A stretch of DNA of 64,000 nucleotides from Colwellia psychrerythraea (GCF_000764185.1 NZ_JQEC01000011.1:310001-374000), one strand, 5' to 3'; positions 27,481 to 37,367 are shown, counted from the first letter of the stretch. The notes: generated from the sequence alone by a model not told the origin. Program-made: numbers and translations.

Positions 27481-27674
27481 AGTGTTAACCTTTCTTCTTA
27501 AGCGACTTTTGCTATATTTTTTTGATGTAATTCTTTTTAGCGTTAAAACTTAACCTTATAACAAACGTTAAGTTCAACGGAACAATTTTAATTGTTACTG
27601 CATTCATATTAAGACATCAGGATAGATAAAATAAAGCAACAAGAAACGGCTAAAAAACCAACAAAACCATTTGT

Positions 27675-27692
27675 TGTACATGAAAGGTTACA
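27675..27692. promoter_or_regulatory. TyrR-like box upstream of phhA
   Basis: TGTACA-TGAAAG-GTTACA keeps the TGTA...TACA frame of the TyrR box with two mismatches to TGTAAA-N6-TTTACA. It is weaker than the box in front of tyrR and rather far (195 bases) from the phhA start. Confidence 0.4.
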
Positions 27693-27718
27693 GTAAAAAT
27701 TACAACAGTGGTGATCTC

Positions 27719-28082
27719 ATACCATTCCTCATAAATAAGTGGCCACCTAGAATGATATGGGCGACACTTGAACAAATAAAATATGTATAGATATAGTTAC
27801 TACTATATCAAACAAGTGGTGTGTCGTTATCATGGTGTCCATACATTTCTGAAGGGCGAATACCTAATTCAAGGTAAAGGCTTAATAAGCGGCGTTATTG
27901 ATTTAGACGAGGACTCTACATGGATGGTGTTCTTAGATAATTCACGTGGTACAGGAAGTACCTTATTAGATAATGCAGGAGCATATTATCCTGAGCTTAT
28001 TCTCCTGAGTAACCATTCTATTCAATCAATGCCTTGCCCCTAAATTATCGCTAAGCGATCAATTTCTTATACGGATTGGTAT
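27719..28082 (-). repeat. MITE-like repeat, copy C (divergent)
   Basis: Read on the minus strand it begins ATACCAATCCGTATAAG and ends with GAGGAATGGTAT, so the ends are imperfect inverted repeats. It shares GCAAGGCATTGATTGAA and CAATAACGCCGC with the copies at 41.4 and 52.2 kb, in the same order. It ends two bases from the ycjF stop codon. The 86-codon plus-strand ORF inside it (27783-28043) is probably fortuitous. Confidence 0.75.
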
Positions 28083-28084
28083 TA

Positions 28085-29209
28085 CTATTTATGTTTACCT
28101 GGACTGATCAGAGATTTAATTTGTTGAGCTATTTTTTTACGAACATGGGTTAATTTTGGCTTTTGTTCAAAAGGTATTGGACGACATAACTCCATCGTTT
28201 TAGCCCCTAGCCTTGCTGTGAGCATGCCTGCCCCTACCCCCTGTGCGAATCGCGCCGATAACTTGCCCATTAACTCAGCGCCAAGCATGTCACTACCAAG
28301 ATCTGCCACCAACTCACTAGCACCTGCATAAGCCATATTTACAAATATTTGTTTTATTAGCGTTATTCGACTCCAATAACCCAGTTTTAAGCCATATAAG
28401 CCTGCTATTTTGTTTATCATGCGTAAATTACGCGATAACATAATCAACATATCAATGAGTGCTACCGGACTTAAGGCAACCAAGACAACCGCCTCAGTAG
28501 AGAACTTTGCCACCTCATTTAGTGCTTTTTCATCAACTTTAGTTAACACCAAACGTGAATAAAGTAGCACTAACTCACTAGAACTATGTTCTCCAGCATA
28601 AGCATCATGCCAAACTTGTTGCTCTGTTGGACAATCAAACACCAAATCACAAGGCAGATTTTCGCTAATATGGTCACAAAAATCCTTACCACGTTGATTA
28701 GAAGACTCAGTTAACTGTTCAGCATCTATCAATAACAGCTCTTTTGCTTGCTGTTTCATTTTCTGACGACTTTTAAACTGCTTCAGACCGATAAACTCAT
28801 GCCATAGAGCATTACCAGTGACTAACATTAATGAGCCGAGCAGAAGTGCATAAAGGCTAGTAATTATTGGGGCTTGTTCAAAACCTGAGACAAAGAAATC
28901 AAACGCTTCGATAGTGAGTAGCGTTATAAATAAAACCGTAATTATTCGCCATAACCATGAATACTTTGTGCCTTGAATGCGAGTAGAATCTTGCTGTAAC
29001 TTTTCGGAATCAAGTTCTATCTCTCTCACCTCATCAACAGCTAGCGGTAAATACTCCTCATTAGTAAAAACTAGCTGTTCGGAGACATTGTTACTGCTGA
29101 CTTTAAAATGATTATCACTTTGCTCAACTAAGCTGTCATGTTCACTAAACAATATTTGCTGCTGCAAGTTTTCACTGGCTATATTTTTTTTATCTTCATT
29201 ATTTGTCAT
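28085..29209 (-). CDS. ycjF: YcjF/TIGR01620 family inner-membrane protein (DUF697)
   Basis: The 374-residue protein has an acidic, unstructured N-terminal ~80 residues, two transmembrane segments near 90-135 and a further hydrophobic C-terminal domain with DUF697-like character (VVLVALSPVALIDMLIMLSRNLRMINKIAG). It overlaps ycjX by four bases (ATGA), so the two are translationally coupled, as in E. coli where ycjXF belongs to the phage-shock neighbourhood. Its molecular role is unknown; it is probably a membrane partner of the YcjX GTPase. Confidence 0.92.
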   Translation of the reverse strand: MTNNEDKKNIASENLQQQILFSEHDSLVEQSDNHFKVSSNNVSEQLVFTNEEYLPLAVDEVREIELDSEKLQQDSTRIQGTKYSWLWRIITVLFITLLTIEAFDFFVSGFEQAPIITSLYALLLGSLMLVTGNALWHEFIGLKQFKSRQKMKQQAKELLLIDAEQLTESSNQRGKDFCDHISENLPCDLVFDCPTEQQVWHDAYAGEHSSSELVLLYSRLVLTKVDEKALNEVAKFSTEAVVLVALSPVALIDMLIMLSRNLRMINKIAGLYGLKLGYWSRITLIKQIFVNMAYAGASELVADLGSDMLGAELMGKLSARFAQGVGAGMLTARLGAKTMELCRPIPFEQKPKLTHVRKKIAQQIKSLISPGKHK

Positions 29210-30681
29210 ATCATTTTATCTGCTAGTAAAAACTGTAAGACTTGATCCATACGAACATGTGGTAAACATTGCTGTTTATTAAGTCCATTTAAAGGGGCGA
29301 ACGCTATAAAATTAAAGGTGTTAGATTGCCAATAATCATCCTTAGGTAACTGACTGGGGACCGCACCAGGAAATAGCGTAACCTTTTGGCCAAATACACT
29401 TGCTGACTCGGCTGTATTAAGGGCAGTTAAACGTTGACCTTGGATAACGGGCACATCTACACCCTTATGTTTACTGAGTCCTGAATTGGTCGCTTTAACA
29501 GCAGCTATGGCTAAGGTTTTAATTTGCACTGCTTCATAACTTAAATGATGTTTATTTTGATGAATCAATTGGTTTAACAATGACACCATAGGTGCGTGTT
29601 GCTCTGGTGTGACATGATCAGCTTTGGTAGCACCAAAAAGCAGCTTGTCTATTTTAGGGAAGAATAAACGAGAAAATAGCCCTGACTTACCATAACTATA
29701 ACTTTGCAAAATCATCGACATAGCGAGTTCTAAATCGGCAAAACTCTCTTTGCCATTATTCAAAGGCGTTAAACAATCAGCCAGTACTATTTGCCGGTCA
29801 AAGCGAAGGAAATGCTGCTGATAAAACTTCCGCACCACATGCTCTTTATATTCAAGATAACGAGATCGTAACATACCAATAAAACTATCATCAGGGGCAT
29901 TTTGATAGTCATTAGCATCTAGGTTTTCTAATCCTGGAAAAGGGAAAAACTCTAAGATTGGCGCCCCCGCTAACTCACCTGGTAATATAAACCGTCCTGG
30001 CTGTATAACCGATAAACCTAACTCATGCCGAAAAGTATGTAAAAGCGCAGTATACTCTTGGGTGAGTTCTGCTAATAGCTCTTCACTAGTACTAGAAAAT
30101 GGATCAATTATGGCTAATTTAGCCAGAAAACTTTCACTGTGCTTAGCCCTTGGCCTACGAGTCATTAGGTCATGTGTTTGCTGTGACCACTCTTGATATG
30201 TTTGTTTAAGCATAGGTAAATCAAGTAACCATTCCCCTGGATAATCTGTAATATCTACGGTCAAGGTTGCCATATCAGTGGCATATTTTAGTATTGAATT
30301 TTTTGGCTGATAGCGAATTGCTAAACGTAACTCACTGATACCATGGGTAGGCTCTGGCCAGCTTGGCGGCTCAGATGTTAACGCAGAAATTGCGGCATCA
30401 TAATCAAACCTTGGAACATGAAAGTGTTGTTGCGGCACCCGTTTAGCTGCAATGAAATTGCCATTATGCACAGGGTCGAAGAAACTAAGCTTAGTGCCAT
30501 TCCCTTCATTAATTAATTGATTCACCAATGAAGTTATAAATGCCGTTTTACCACTGCGACTTAGCCCTGTAACAGCTAAAGTAACATGCTGATCTAAAGT
30601 TCGACTGAGTAGTTCATTAGCCTTATGTTTTAGCTTATCTAAGCCACGTTTTTTTAAAAATGATTTACTTATTAATGCCAT
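29206..30681 (-). CDS. ycjX: YcjX family GTPase-like protein (DUF463)
   Basis: A 491-residue P-loop protein with Walker A GLSRSGKTAF near residue 39 and a DYPGEWLLDLP segment that fits the G3 region of this family. It has the full DUF463 length. YcjX is known as a GTP-binding member of the stress regulon controlled by PspF or heat-shock sigma factors in enterobacteria. Here it lies directly downstream of pspC with a terminator-like hairpin between them, and upstream of ycjF with a 4-base overlap. Confidence 0.93.
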   Translation of the reverse strand: MALISKSFLKKRGLDKLKHKANELLSRTLDQHVTLAVTGLSRSGKTAFITSLVNQLINEGNGTKLSFFDPVHNGNFIAAKRVPQQHFHVPRFDYDAAISALTSEPPSWPEPTHGISELRLAIRYQPKNSILKYATDMATLTVDITDYPGEWLLDLPMLKQTYQEWSQQTHDLMTRRPRAKHSESFLAKLAIIDPFSSTSEELLAELTQEYTALLHTFRHELGLSVIQPGRFILPGELAGAPILEFFPFPGLENLDANDYQNAPDDSFIGMLRSRYLEYKEHVVRKFYQQHFLRFDRQIVLADCLTPLNNGKESFADLELAMSMILQSYSYGKSGLFSRLFFPKIDKLLFGATKADHVTPEQHAPMVSLLNQLIHQNKHHLSYEAVQIKTLAIAAVKATNSGLSKHKGVDVPVIQGQRLTALNTAESASVFGQKVTLFPGAVPSQLPKDDYWQSNTFNFIAFAPLNGLNKQQCLPHVRMDQVLQFLLADKMI

Positions 30682-30823
30682 AACAAATTGGTAACTTGTA
30701 GATTCAAATCTGATTTTAAAAGTAATTTGATAATAAAGTCTTTTAAATAAAATTACACTCTATTGATGACTTTCCATTAGAAAAATTAACACCCCAGTGC
30801 TGAGCAAGGAAACATTACCGGGG

Positions 30824-30861
30824 AAAAGATAAAAGCTGCCAACTGACAGATTTTATCTTTT
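30824..30861 (-). terminator. Hairpin terminator after pspC
   Basis: An outer stem AAAAGATAAAA / TTTTATCTTTT (11 bp) encloses an inner CTGTC / GGCAG stem. The descending arm supplies a T-rich end. It is 20 bases past the pspC stop. Confidence 0.6.
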
Positions 30862-30880
30862 ATTAGGCAACGGTTAGCGA

Positions 30881-31333
30881 TTAAAGCTTATTAATTTCCC
30901 TAGAAACGGTAAACTCAGCCGAAGTGACATATTGCTCCATCGCTTGTACTTTTTTCTCTAGAGCACGAAACTTACGGCGAATATCATGAAGTGCCTGCTT
31001 AGGTGGCTCACCTGCTTGCCAAATTCGTGCTTTTACCTTGATTGACTCATTGCTTACATTAGTCTTATGCCTTGCTTCTTTATGACTACTCGCATAACGA
31101 CTGTCATGTGCTTCATTGCTTCTCTTACCTGTGCTCCGTGGAGATTTGTCCAAAATAAACCAACCAGCGATATAAGCTAAGATAAGAAAAGGCATACCAA
31201 AAAGCACGCCTGATACCACTAATATTCTTACCAACCAGGTTTCCCAACCGAAATAATCCGCTATGCCTGCACAAACCCCGGCAATTTTACCCTGCTCGGC
31301 GTTACGATATAACTCACCTCTTTTTCGATTCAT
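30881..31333 (-). CDS. pspC: Phage shock protein C
   Basis: Inner-membrane sensor-effector of the Psp envelope-stress response. The 150-residue protein opens with the PspC domain: LYRNAEQGKIAGVCAGIADYFGWETWLVRILVV, then a transmembrane helix (about 33-62). The C-terminal part forms a predicted coiled coil (FRALEKKVQAMEQYV). Its start overlaps the pspB stop by four bases (ATGA), so they are coupled. Confidence 0.95.
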   Translation of the reverse strand: MNRKRGELYRNAEQGKIAGVCAGIADYFGWETWLVRILVVSGVLFGMPFLILAYIAGWFILDKSPRSTGKRSNEAHDSRYASSHKEARHKTNVSNESIKVKARIWQAGEPPKQALHDIRRKFRALEKKVQAMEQYVTSAEFTVSREINKL

Positions 31334-31557
31334 AGTTTGGCTCTCCAGTTTGGGGTCTCCGCGTCTAAAATCGCTTCAAGAGTTTGTATCCTATCAGCCA
31401 TGGTATCAGCAACTTCTGATAAATCTGATAATTGAATATACTCTTCTTGGCTCAACCCTTGGCTTACTTGTTTTTTACTACGGTAATGCAACACTAACCA
31501 TATAGGGGCAACAATAATCATAAATATAATGACAGGTGCCATGATAACTTCTTCCAC
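31330..31557 (-). CDS. pspB: Phage shock protein B
   Basis: A 75-residue membrane protein with one N-terminal transmembrane helix (APVIIFMIIVAPIWLVLHY, about 7-25) and a short coiled-coil tail (LSEVADTMADRIQTLEAILD), the standard PspB layout. It works with PspC to recruit PspA from PspF under membrane stress. The first codon at 31557 could be replaced by a Met five codons later. Confidence 0.94.
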   Translation of the reverse strand: MEEVIMAPVIIFMIIVAPIWLVLHYRSKKQVSQGLSQEEYIQLSDLSEVADTMADRIQTLEAILDAETPNWRAKL

Positions 31558-31632
31558 AATACTTCTCCTTTATCCTATTCTACCGATAGCTTTTTATGTT
31601 TTTAATCTTGCTTGTTATGCTTCTGAATTAGG

Positions 31633-32298
31633 CTATTTTTTATTATTTTTCATCTTAGCTTTTAACTGCGCTAATTCATCATCAACTTTTTCATCCGTCG
31701 CCAGCTCAGCAATCTCATCAGCTAACGATTTACCACCTAAGTCATAAGATTCAACTTCTGCTTCAATATCGTCAATTTTACGTTCGTAATGATCAAAGCG
31801 GTTTAACGCATCATTCACTCGTGTGCTGTGAATATTTTCTTTTACTTTTAAACGAGAGCTTGCTGATTTTTCGCGAATAAGGATCGCCTTTTGACGTGTT
31901 TTAGCATCTGTCAGCTTATCTTGTAATTGCGATATTTCATCTTGCAACTTGCGGATATGTTCATCAGTGTGAGTTAATTCATCTAATAACGCCGCAGCAC
32001 TTTCACTGCTTTTTTTCTTTTCCATTAAGGCTGCACGCGCTAAATCTTCACGATCTTTACTTAAAGCCAGCTCTGCTTTTTCTTGCCATTGTTGGGCGTC
32101 TTTTTCAAGACGAGTCACTTGACGGGTTAATTCTTTTTTGTCTGCTAGTGTTTTTGCCGAGCTAGAGCGCACTTCAACTAAGGTATCTTCCATTTCTTGA
32201 ATGATTAACCGTACCATCTTGGTTGGGTCTTCGGCTTTATCTAATAAATTATTAATATTAGAGTTAATAATATCTGTGAATCTTGAAAAAATACCCAT
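31633..32298 (-). CDS. pspA: Phage shock protein A
   Basis: Peripheral membrane protein of the ESCRT-III/Vipp1 superfamily that stabilises the inner membrane and inhibits PspF. The 221-residue protein is almost entirely coiled-coil. It begins MGIFSRFTDIINSNINNLLDKAEDP, with the amphipathic N-helix and the conserved KAEDP. Divergent pspF starts about 250 bases away; the shared intergenic region should hold the PspF-dependent promoter. Confidence 0.97.
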   Translation of the reverse strand: MGIFSRFTDIINSNINNLLDKAEDPTKMVRLIIQEMEDTLVEVRSSSAKTLADKKELTRQVTRLEKDAQQWQEKAELALSKDREDLARAALMEKKKSSESAAALLDELTHTDEHIRKLQDEISQLQDKLTDAKTRQKAILIREKSASSRLKVKENIHSTRVNDALNRFDHYERKIDDIEAEVESYDLGGKSLADEIAELATDEKVDDELAQLKAKMKNNKK

Positions 32299-32545
32299 AA
32301 CAACTTCCTCAACTAATGGCTAAATGATGCCAAACTGTATTTGCTTTTACTTGGACTAAGCATTAACTTAGCGCGTATTTATGCTTTAACTACACTTTTA
32401 ATATATTCATTTTTTGCGCCAACTTTTAATATTATGATAAGAGATTGTTTTAAAAGAGTTATTATTTATTTAAAAAAGTCTTTCAACCATTCAAGTAATA
32501 AAATACACTATTTGTTAGTGAAATAAACCAACCTTTGAGTTTACT

Positions 32546-33664
32546 ATGGCGCGTTTTAACCAACAAGATAACCTACTTGGCCAATCAAATAGCTTTTTAG
32601 AAGTACTCGAGCAAATATCTCAAATTGCTCCTTTAAGTAAACCCGTACTTATTATTGGCGAGCGTGGTACAGGCAAAGAGCTTGTCGCGGCCCGATTACA
32701 CTATCTATCTAAGCGCTGGGATCAAAGCTATCTAAAGCTTAATTGTGCTGCTTTAAATGAAAACTTACTTGAAACAGAATTGTTTGGTTACGATAGTGGC
32801 GCATTTACCGGCGCTAATAAACGTCACGAAGGACGGTTTGAGCGTGCTGATAAAGGCACACTTTTTTTAGATGAAATAGCCAATACCTCTGGTCTTATTC
32901 AAGAAAAATTATTACGAGTCGTTGAATATGGCGAATTTGAACGTGTGGGTGGCTCAAAAACCATTTATAGTGATGTTCGTTTAGTGGCGGCCACTAATGA
33001 AGATTTACCGACATTGGCAGCATCGGGTCAGTTCAGAGCCGATTTATTAGACAGATTAGCTTTTGATGTTATTACCCTACCACCATTAAGAGAACGTTTA
33101 GATGATATTTTAATGTTGGCGGAAAATTTTGCTATTAATATGGCGCGCGAGCTCGAATTTGAACTGTTTAGTGGTTTTACCGAGAAAGCGAAACGCAGTC
33201 TACTTACCTACCATTGGCCTGGTAATATTCGAGAGTTAAAAAATGTGGTTGAACGCAGTGTTTATCGTTGTAACAATCCGCATTTACCCGTTCATGAGTT
33301 AATTATTGATCCATTCGAGTCGCCCTTTAGACCAAATCAACGAATTCAAACTAATGATAGAATCAGCGAACTCAATAAAAATAGCTTAACTGCTAGTGAC
33401 AGTGCCCTTAGTGAAACAGCAACAGTGGTCGCATCGGCCATAGACAGTATTAAAACCGCAGCCAAAATAACTACGCAGCAATTCCCTCAGTCTTTAAAGG
33501 CATTATCACAAGATTATGAAATAGAATTAATACAGTCGGCCTTGGCGCATTGTCAATTTAATCAAAAGAAAACCGCTGACGCACTCGAATTAACGTATCA
33601 TCAACTAAGGGGTTACCTAAAAAAATATAACTTGCTTGATGGCAGTATTAACGATGAACTATAG
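32546..33664 (+). CDS. pspF: Phage shock operon activator PspF
   Basis: Sigma-54-dependent enhancer-binding protein with no N-terminal regulatory domain. The 372-residue protein starts at once with the AAA+ domain: Walker A GERGTGKE, the sigma-54 contact loop GAFTGA (in SGAFTGANKRHEGRF), Walker B LFLDEI. A long linker (~260-325) and a Fis-type helix-turn-helix (QKKTADALELTYHQLRGYLKKY) follow. PspA normally restrains it. The 3' end overlaps the start of sapA. Confidence 0.96.
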   Translation: MARFNQQDNLLGQSNSFLEVLEQISQIAPLSKPVLIIGERGTGKELVAARLHYLSKRWDQSYLKLNCAALNENLLETELFGYDSGAFTGANKRHEGRFERADKGTLFLDEIANTSGLIQEKLLRVVEYGEFERVGGSKTIYSDVRLVAATNEDLPTLAASGQFRADLLDRLAFDVITLPPLRERLDDILMLAENFAINMARELEFELFSGFTEKAKRSLLTYHWPGNIRELKNVVERSVYRCNNPHLPVHELIIDPFESPFRPNQRIQTNDRISELNKNSLTASDSALSETATVVASAIDSIKTAAKITTQQFPQSLKALSQDYEIELIQSALAHCQFNQKKTADALELTYHQLRGYLKKYNLLDGSINDEL

Positions 33665-35324
33665 ACCTGTATATCTTCTAGTAGTAATCACTATTGTTAG
33701 CTTATTAGTAGGCTGTGATGAGGGCGATAAACTTTCTTTAAGTGAACGAAGCGTTATCTATTGCTCAGAAGGCTCTCCAGAAACATTTAACCCACAATTG
33801 AGTACTTCAGGCACAACCACTGACGCTATTTCTAAACAACTTTATAATAGCCTTATAGTTTATAAAGGAAAAGATAATACCTTAGGTCCCTCTCTAGCAA
33901 AGGACTGGCATGTAACTCGTGATGGTAAAATGATCACCTTTTATTTACGCCAAGATGTGCAGTTTCATCAAACGGGTTATTTTTCACCAACAAGGTTATT
34001 TAATGCTGATGATGTTTTATTCAGCTTTAATCGTATTTTAGATAAAGAACATAGTTTTCATCAAGTATCTGGTGGCCAGTACCCTTTTTTTCAAAGTATA
34101 AAGTTTTCACAGCTGGTAAATAAAGTTGAGAAAATAAATGACTTCACCGTTCGTTTTGTTTTAAAACGGAACGATAGCTCCTTTTTAGCAAACCTAGCCA
34201 CTGATTACGCTGCTATTTTATCAGCTGAATATGGAGAAAAATTACTCGATGCACATACCCAGCATGAGATTGACATATTCCCTATTGGTACCGGCCCATT
34301 TAAGTTAAAGGATTATCGAGTTGGCTCACTAATTCGCTTCTACCGTCATGATTTCTATTGGCAAGAAAAGGCTAAAATAGAACAACTTGTTTTTGATATT
34401 TCTCCCAGTAAAACCAGTCGTTTAACTAAATTGCTAGCAAAAGAATGTGATGTCAGTAGTTACCCTATTGCTCATGAAAAGATTGCTGAAAGAAACGATT
34501 TAGAATTGAGATCTATTACCTCCCTCAATGTAGGCTACTTTGGCTTTAATACCAAAAAAGCACCTTTTGATAATAAATTAGTGCGCCAAGCTATTAGCCT
34601 AGCAATTAACAAACAAGCCTTAATAGATACGGTTTACCGCTCTCAAGCTGCTAGAGCAAGATCAATACTTCCTGAAACCTCGTGGGCTTATGACCCTAAT
34701 ACCCCTGAACTTGGCTATGATCCAGTACGGGCAAAGTCGCTACTAGAAGTAGCCGGTTATGCGCAAGGTTTTACTATGGATATATGGGCAATGCCATTGC
34801 AAAGAGCTTACAATCCAAATGCAATTACCATGGCAAAACTAATCCAAGCCGATTTAAAGAAAATTGGCGTAAAAGTGAAGATTGTTAGTTATGAATGGAG
34901 TACTTTTCTACGCCGTTTATCCTTAGGTGAGCATCAGAGTTTCCTATTAGGTTGGAACGCTGACAATCCCGAGCCCGATAATTTTTTCACACCAATGCTC
35001 AGTTGCTCCGCTAGTGAAAAAGGCAATAATCGCACCTTTTGGTGTAACAAAAAATTTGACCTTTTGCTGCAAAAAGCCCTAAAAACAACCAATATGAATA
35101 AAAGAAAAGTTTATTATTCTCAAGCGATGGAAATAATAAATGAAGAAATGCCGTTATTGCCTATTGCTCACTCCAAACGATTTCAGGCTCGCGGCATAAA
35201 TGTTGAGGGTGATATATTGTCAACCTTTGGTGGTATTAGCTTTTATCAAGTTTCCAAAAAAGATCTCAGCAGTAACCCCTCCCCTTTAGACAAACCAAAG
35301 CATAGTAAAAAGGTGAGTAAGTAA
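33654..35324 (+). CDS. sapA: SapA, periplasmic solute-binding lipoprotein of the Sap ABC transporter
   Basis: Extracytoplasmic solute-binding protein of the peptide/nickel (SBP_bac_5) family. From the ATG at 33654 it reads MNYRPVYLLVVITIVSLLVGC, a lipoprotein signal with the lipobox LVGC. The mature part has EGSPETFNPQLSTSGTTTDAIS and the domain typical of DppA/SapA. In-frame starts at 33636 (TTG) and 33639 exist, but both lie further inside pspF. The gene overlaps the pspF 3' end by 11 bases. Sap systems are linked to antimicrobial peptide resistance, haem and potassium uptake. Confidence 0.93.
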   Translation: MNYRPVYLLVVITIVSLLVGCDEGDKLSLSERSVIYCSEGSPETFNPQLSTSGTTTDAISKQLYNSLIVYKGKDNTLGPSLAKDWHVTRDGKMITFYLRQDVQFHQTGYFSPTRLFNADDVLFSFNRILDKEHSFHQVSGGQYPFFQSIKFSQLVNKVEKINDFTVRFVLKRNDSSFLANLATDYAAILSAEYGEKLLDAHTQHEIDIFPIGTGPFKLKDYRVGSLIRFYRHDFYWQEKAKIEQLVFDISPSKTSRLTKLLAKECDVSSYPIAHEKIAERNDLELRSITSLNVGYFGFNTKKAPFDNKLVRQAISLAINKQALIDTVYRSQAARARSILPETSWAYDPNTPELGYDPVRAKSLLEVAGYAQGFTMDIWAMPLQRAYNPNAITMAKLIQADLKKIGVKVKIVSYEWSTFLRRLSLGEHQSFLLGWNADNPEPDNFFTPMLSCSASEKGNNRTFWCNKKFDLLLQKALKTTNMNKRKVYYSQAMEIINEEMPLLPIAHSKRFQARGINVEGDILSTFGGISFYQVSKKDLSSNPSPLDKPKHSKKVSK

Positions 35325-35325
35325 T

Positions 35326-36354
35326 ATGCTGACTTTTACCTTACGACGCATAAGTCTATTTATTTTTACTATGCTGGTATTAACTTTATTATCATTTAGC
35401 TTAAGTTTTTTGTTCCCCGGTGATACGGTAATCAATCATTCAGGGCAGACTAATGCCACAGCAGCTGAACTAGTAGAGCTTAAAGCAAGCTATCAAATGG
35501 ATAAAAATATTGTCAAGCAATATGGTGCTTATTTAGGCCATATTCTTAATGGTGATTTTGGTCAATCCATGGCCAGCCAATCTCCCATTAATAATGAAAT
35601 TATAGAATTACTACCTGCAACAATAGAGCTTAGCTTAGTGGCTTTGCTTATTGCTATGTTAGTTGGTATTCCTTTAGGTTTTATTGCCGCCATTAATCAT
35701 AATAAAGCCAGTGACAATGCAATATTATCTTTTGCAATGATTGGTTATTCTATTCCGGTCTTTTGGCTAGGATTGTTGGCAATTCTTGTTTTTTCTATCA
35801 CTTTGGGCTGGTTGCCATCAGCAGGACAAATAAGTCTACTCTTTGAAATTGAATTTGTTACCGGCATCCAATTTATTGATATTTTGTTAAGTGATAGTCC
35901 CTATAAATGGCAAGCATTTAGTAATGCCAGTGCTCATATAATTCTACCTGCATGTGTCATAGCCTTAGCACCGGCAACCATTTTTATCCGCTTATCTCGT
36001 GCAGCGATGATCGAAGTATTAGCCGCCAGTTATATCAGAGCAGCTCGCGCTAAAGGTTTAACCTTTCAACAAATCATATTTCGACACGCCATACGTAATG
36101 CACTGATTAAAATAATACGACATGTAGGTTTGCAATTTGCCAACTTGGTCACTATCGCTATGGTTACTGAAGTCATTTTCAGTTGGCCAGGCATAGGTCG
36201 CTGGCTGATAGAAAGTATATTCCAGCGAGATTACACTGCTATACAAAGTGGTTTATTAGTGCTGTCATGTTTTATCTTCATTATTCATATACTGACAGAC
36301 TTTATTTATGCGGCGCTCAACCCATTAGCACGAGGAAATAAGCATGGCGCGTGA
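35326..36354 (+). CDS. sapB: SapB, ABC transporter permease
   Basis: Inner-membrane permease of 342 residues in the DppB family. The N-terminal segment LTFTLRRISLFIFTMLVLTLLSFSLSF is the first transmembrane helix. The EAA loop region is AASYIRAARAKGLTFQQIIFRHAIRNA. It starts two bases after sapA and overlaps sapC by 11 bases. Long inserts between helices (about 165-200) are normal for SapB. In E. coli SapBCDF has also been reported as a putrescine exporter. Confidence 0.94.
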   Translation: MLTFTLRRISLFIFTMLVLTLLSFSLSFLFPGDTVINHSGQTNATAAELVELKASYQMDKNIVKQYGAYLGHILNGDFGQSMASQSPINNEIIELLPATIELSLVALLIAMLVGIPLGFIAAINHNKASDNAILSFAMIGYSIPVFWLGLLAILVFSITLGWLPSAGQISLLFEIEFVTGIQFIDILLSDSPYKWQAFSNASAHIILPACVIALAPATIFIRLSRAAMIEVLAASYIRAARAKGLTFQQIIFRHAIRNALIKIIRHVGLQFANLVTIAMVTEVIFSWPGIGRWLIESIFQRDYTAIQSGLLVLSCFIFIIHILTDFIYAALNPLARGNKHGA

Positions 36355-37237
36355 AAAAATATACCTTGAAGAAGTTTTTCCCTCGCCTTTTATGCAGCTG
36401 TGGGGGATTTTTCGTAAAACACCTGTCGCCATGGTAGGTTTCTGCTGTTTTATCTTTCTTATATTGTTAGCTATTTTCGCGCCAATTATAGCTCCCTACT
36501 CTCCAGTAGACGGTAATTTGCAGATGATATTATTACCTCCGGCTTGGCATGTTGATGGCAATGTTAGCTACCTTTTAGGTACCGATGAACTTGGCCGAGA
36601 TATGTTATCAAGGCTAATGTATGGTACATCTCTGACTTTTGGTTTAAGTTTTATAGTGGTGATTTTCTCACTGGTTATCGGCGTAGTTATAGGCTCGTTA
36701 TCAGCATTAACTCACGGCATTAAATCTAGCTTTTTAAATCACTTCCTTGATGTTGTACTCTCAATCCCCTCATTATTACTTGCCATAATTATTGTTGCGA
36801 TATTAGGTCCTGGCATCAGTAATACTGTATGGGCAATCGCCATCGTTTTTATTCCGCAATTTATTCACATTACCCGTTATGCGGTAAAAGAAGAGTTTAG
36901 AAAAGACTATGTACTAGCGTCACGCCTTGATGGCGCCAGTAATTTCCGTATTTTGTATTACTCGGTATTTCCTAATATTGTTGAGCGCTTAATGAGTCAA
37001 GCGACCTTAGCGCAATCGGCAGCGATATTAGATATTGCTACCTTAGGTTTTTTAGGGCTCGGTGCACAAATCCCCTTACCTGAATGGGGCGCAATATTAG
37101 CAAATGGACTTGAGCGCTTCTATATAGCGCCTTGGACAGTTTATTTACCCGGCTTAGCAATCTTATTCGCCGTCGTTGCCACTAACTTAGTGGGCGAAGG
37201 AATCCGCCATGCGCTCAAATTACGCAAGGAAAGCTAA
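36344..37237 (+). CDS. sapC: SapC, ABC transporter permease
   Basis: Second permease, 297 residues, DppC family. It has the N-terminal cytoplasmic/TM start typical of OppC-N (VAMVGFCCFIFLILLAIFAPIIAPYSP), the GTDELGRDMLSRLMYGTSLT segment, and the EAA-like FRKDYVLASRLDGASNFRILYYSVFPN. The ATG at 36344 overlaps sapB. It is followed by about 130 bases without a gene before sapD. Confidence 0.94.
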   Translation: MAREKIYLEEVFPSPFMQLWGIFRKTPVAMVGFCCFIFLILLAIFAPIIAPYSPVDGNLQMILLPPAWHVDGNVSYLLGTDELGRDMLSRLMYGTSLTFGLSFIVVIFSLVIGVVIGSLSALTHGIKSSFLNHFLDVVLSIPSLLLAIIIVAILGPGISNTVWAIAIVFIPQFIHITRYAVKEEFRKDYVLASRLDGASNFRILYYSVFPNIVERLMSQATLAQSAAILDIATLGFLGLGAQIPLPEWGAILANGLERFYIAPWTVYLPGLAILFAVVATNLVGEGIRHALKLRKES

Positions 37238-37367
37238 TGGTATACCCTCAAATAGTGACAATATCTAGCATAACGACAACGACAGATTTCATATCAGTAA
37301 CAAACAATGTCGCTTTACATTATCTGACATTAAATATTCAGTCTAAAAAGAGCGCTTAGAAGAGCTT

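Noticed and set aside
27783..28043. 86-codon plus-strand ORF
   Set aside because: It lies wholly inside a MITE-like repeat copy, has no ribosome binding site and resembles no protein family.
32318..32335. Sigma-54 promoter candidate upstream of pspA (TTTGGCATCATTTAGC on the minus strand)
   Set aside because: GG and GC are 9 rather than 10 bases apart, and the predicted start would remove the pspA ribosome binding site. A real PspF-dependent promoter is expected here but I could not place it.
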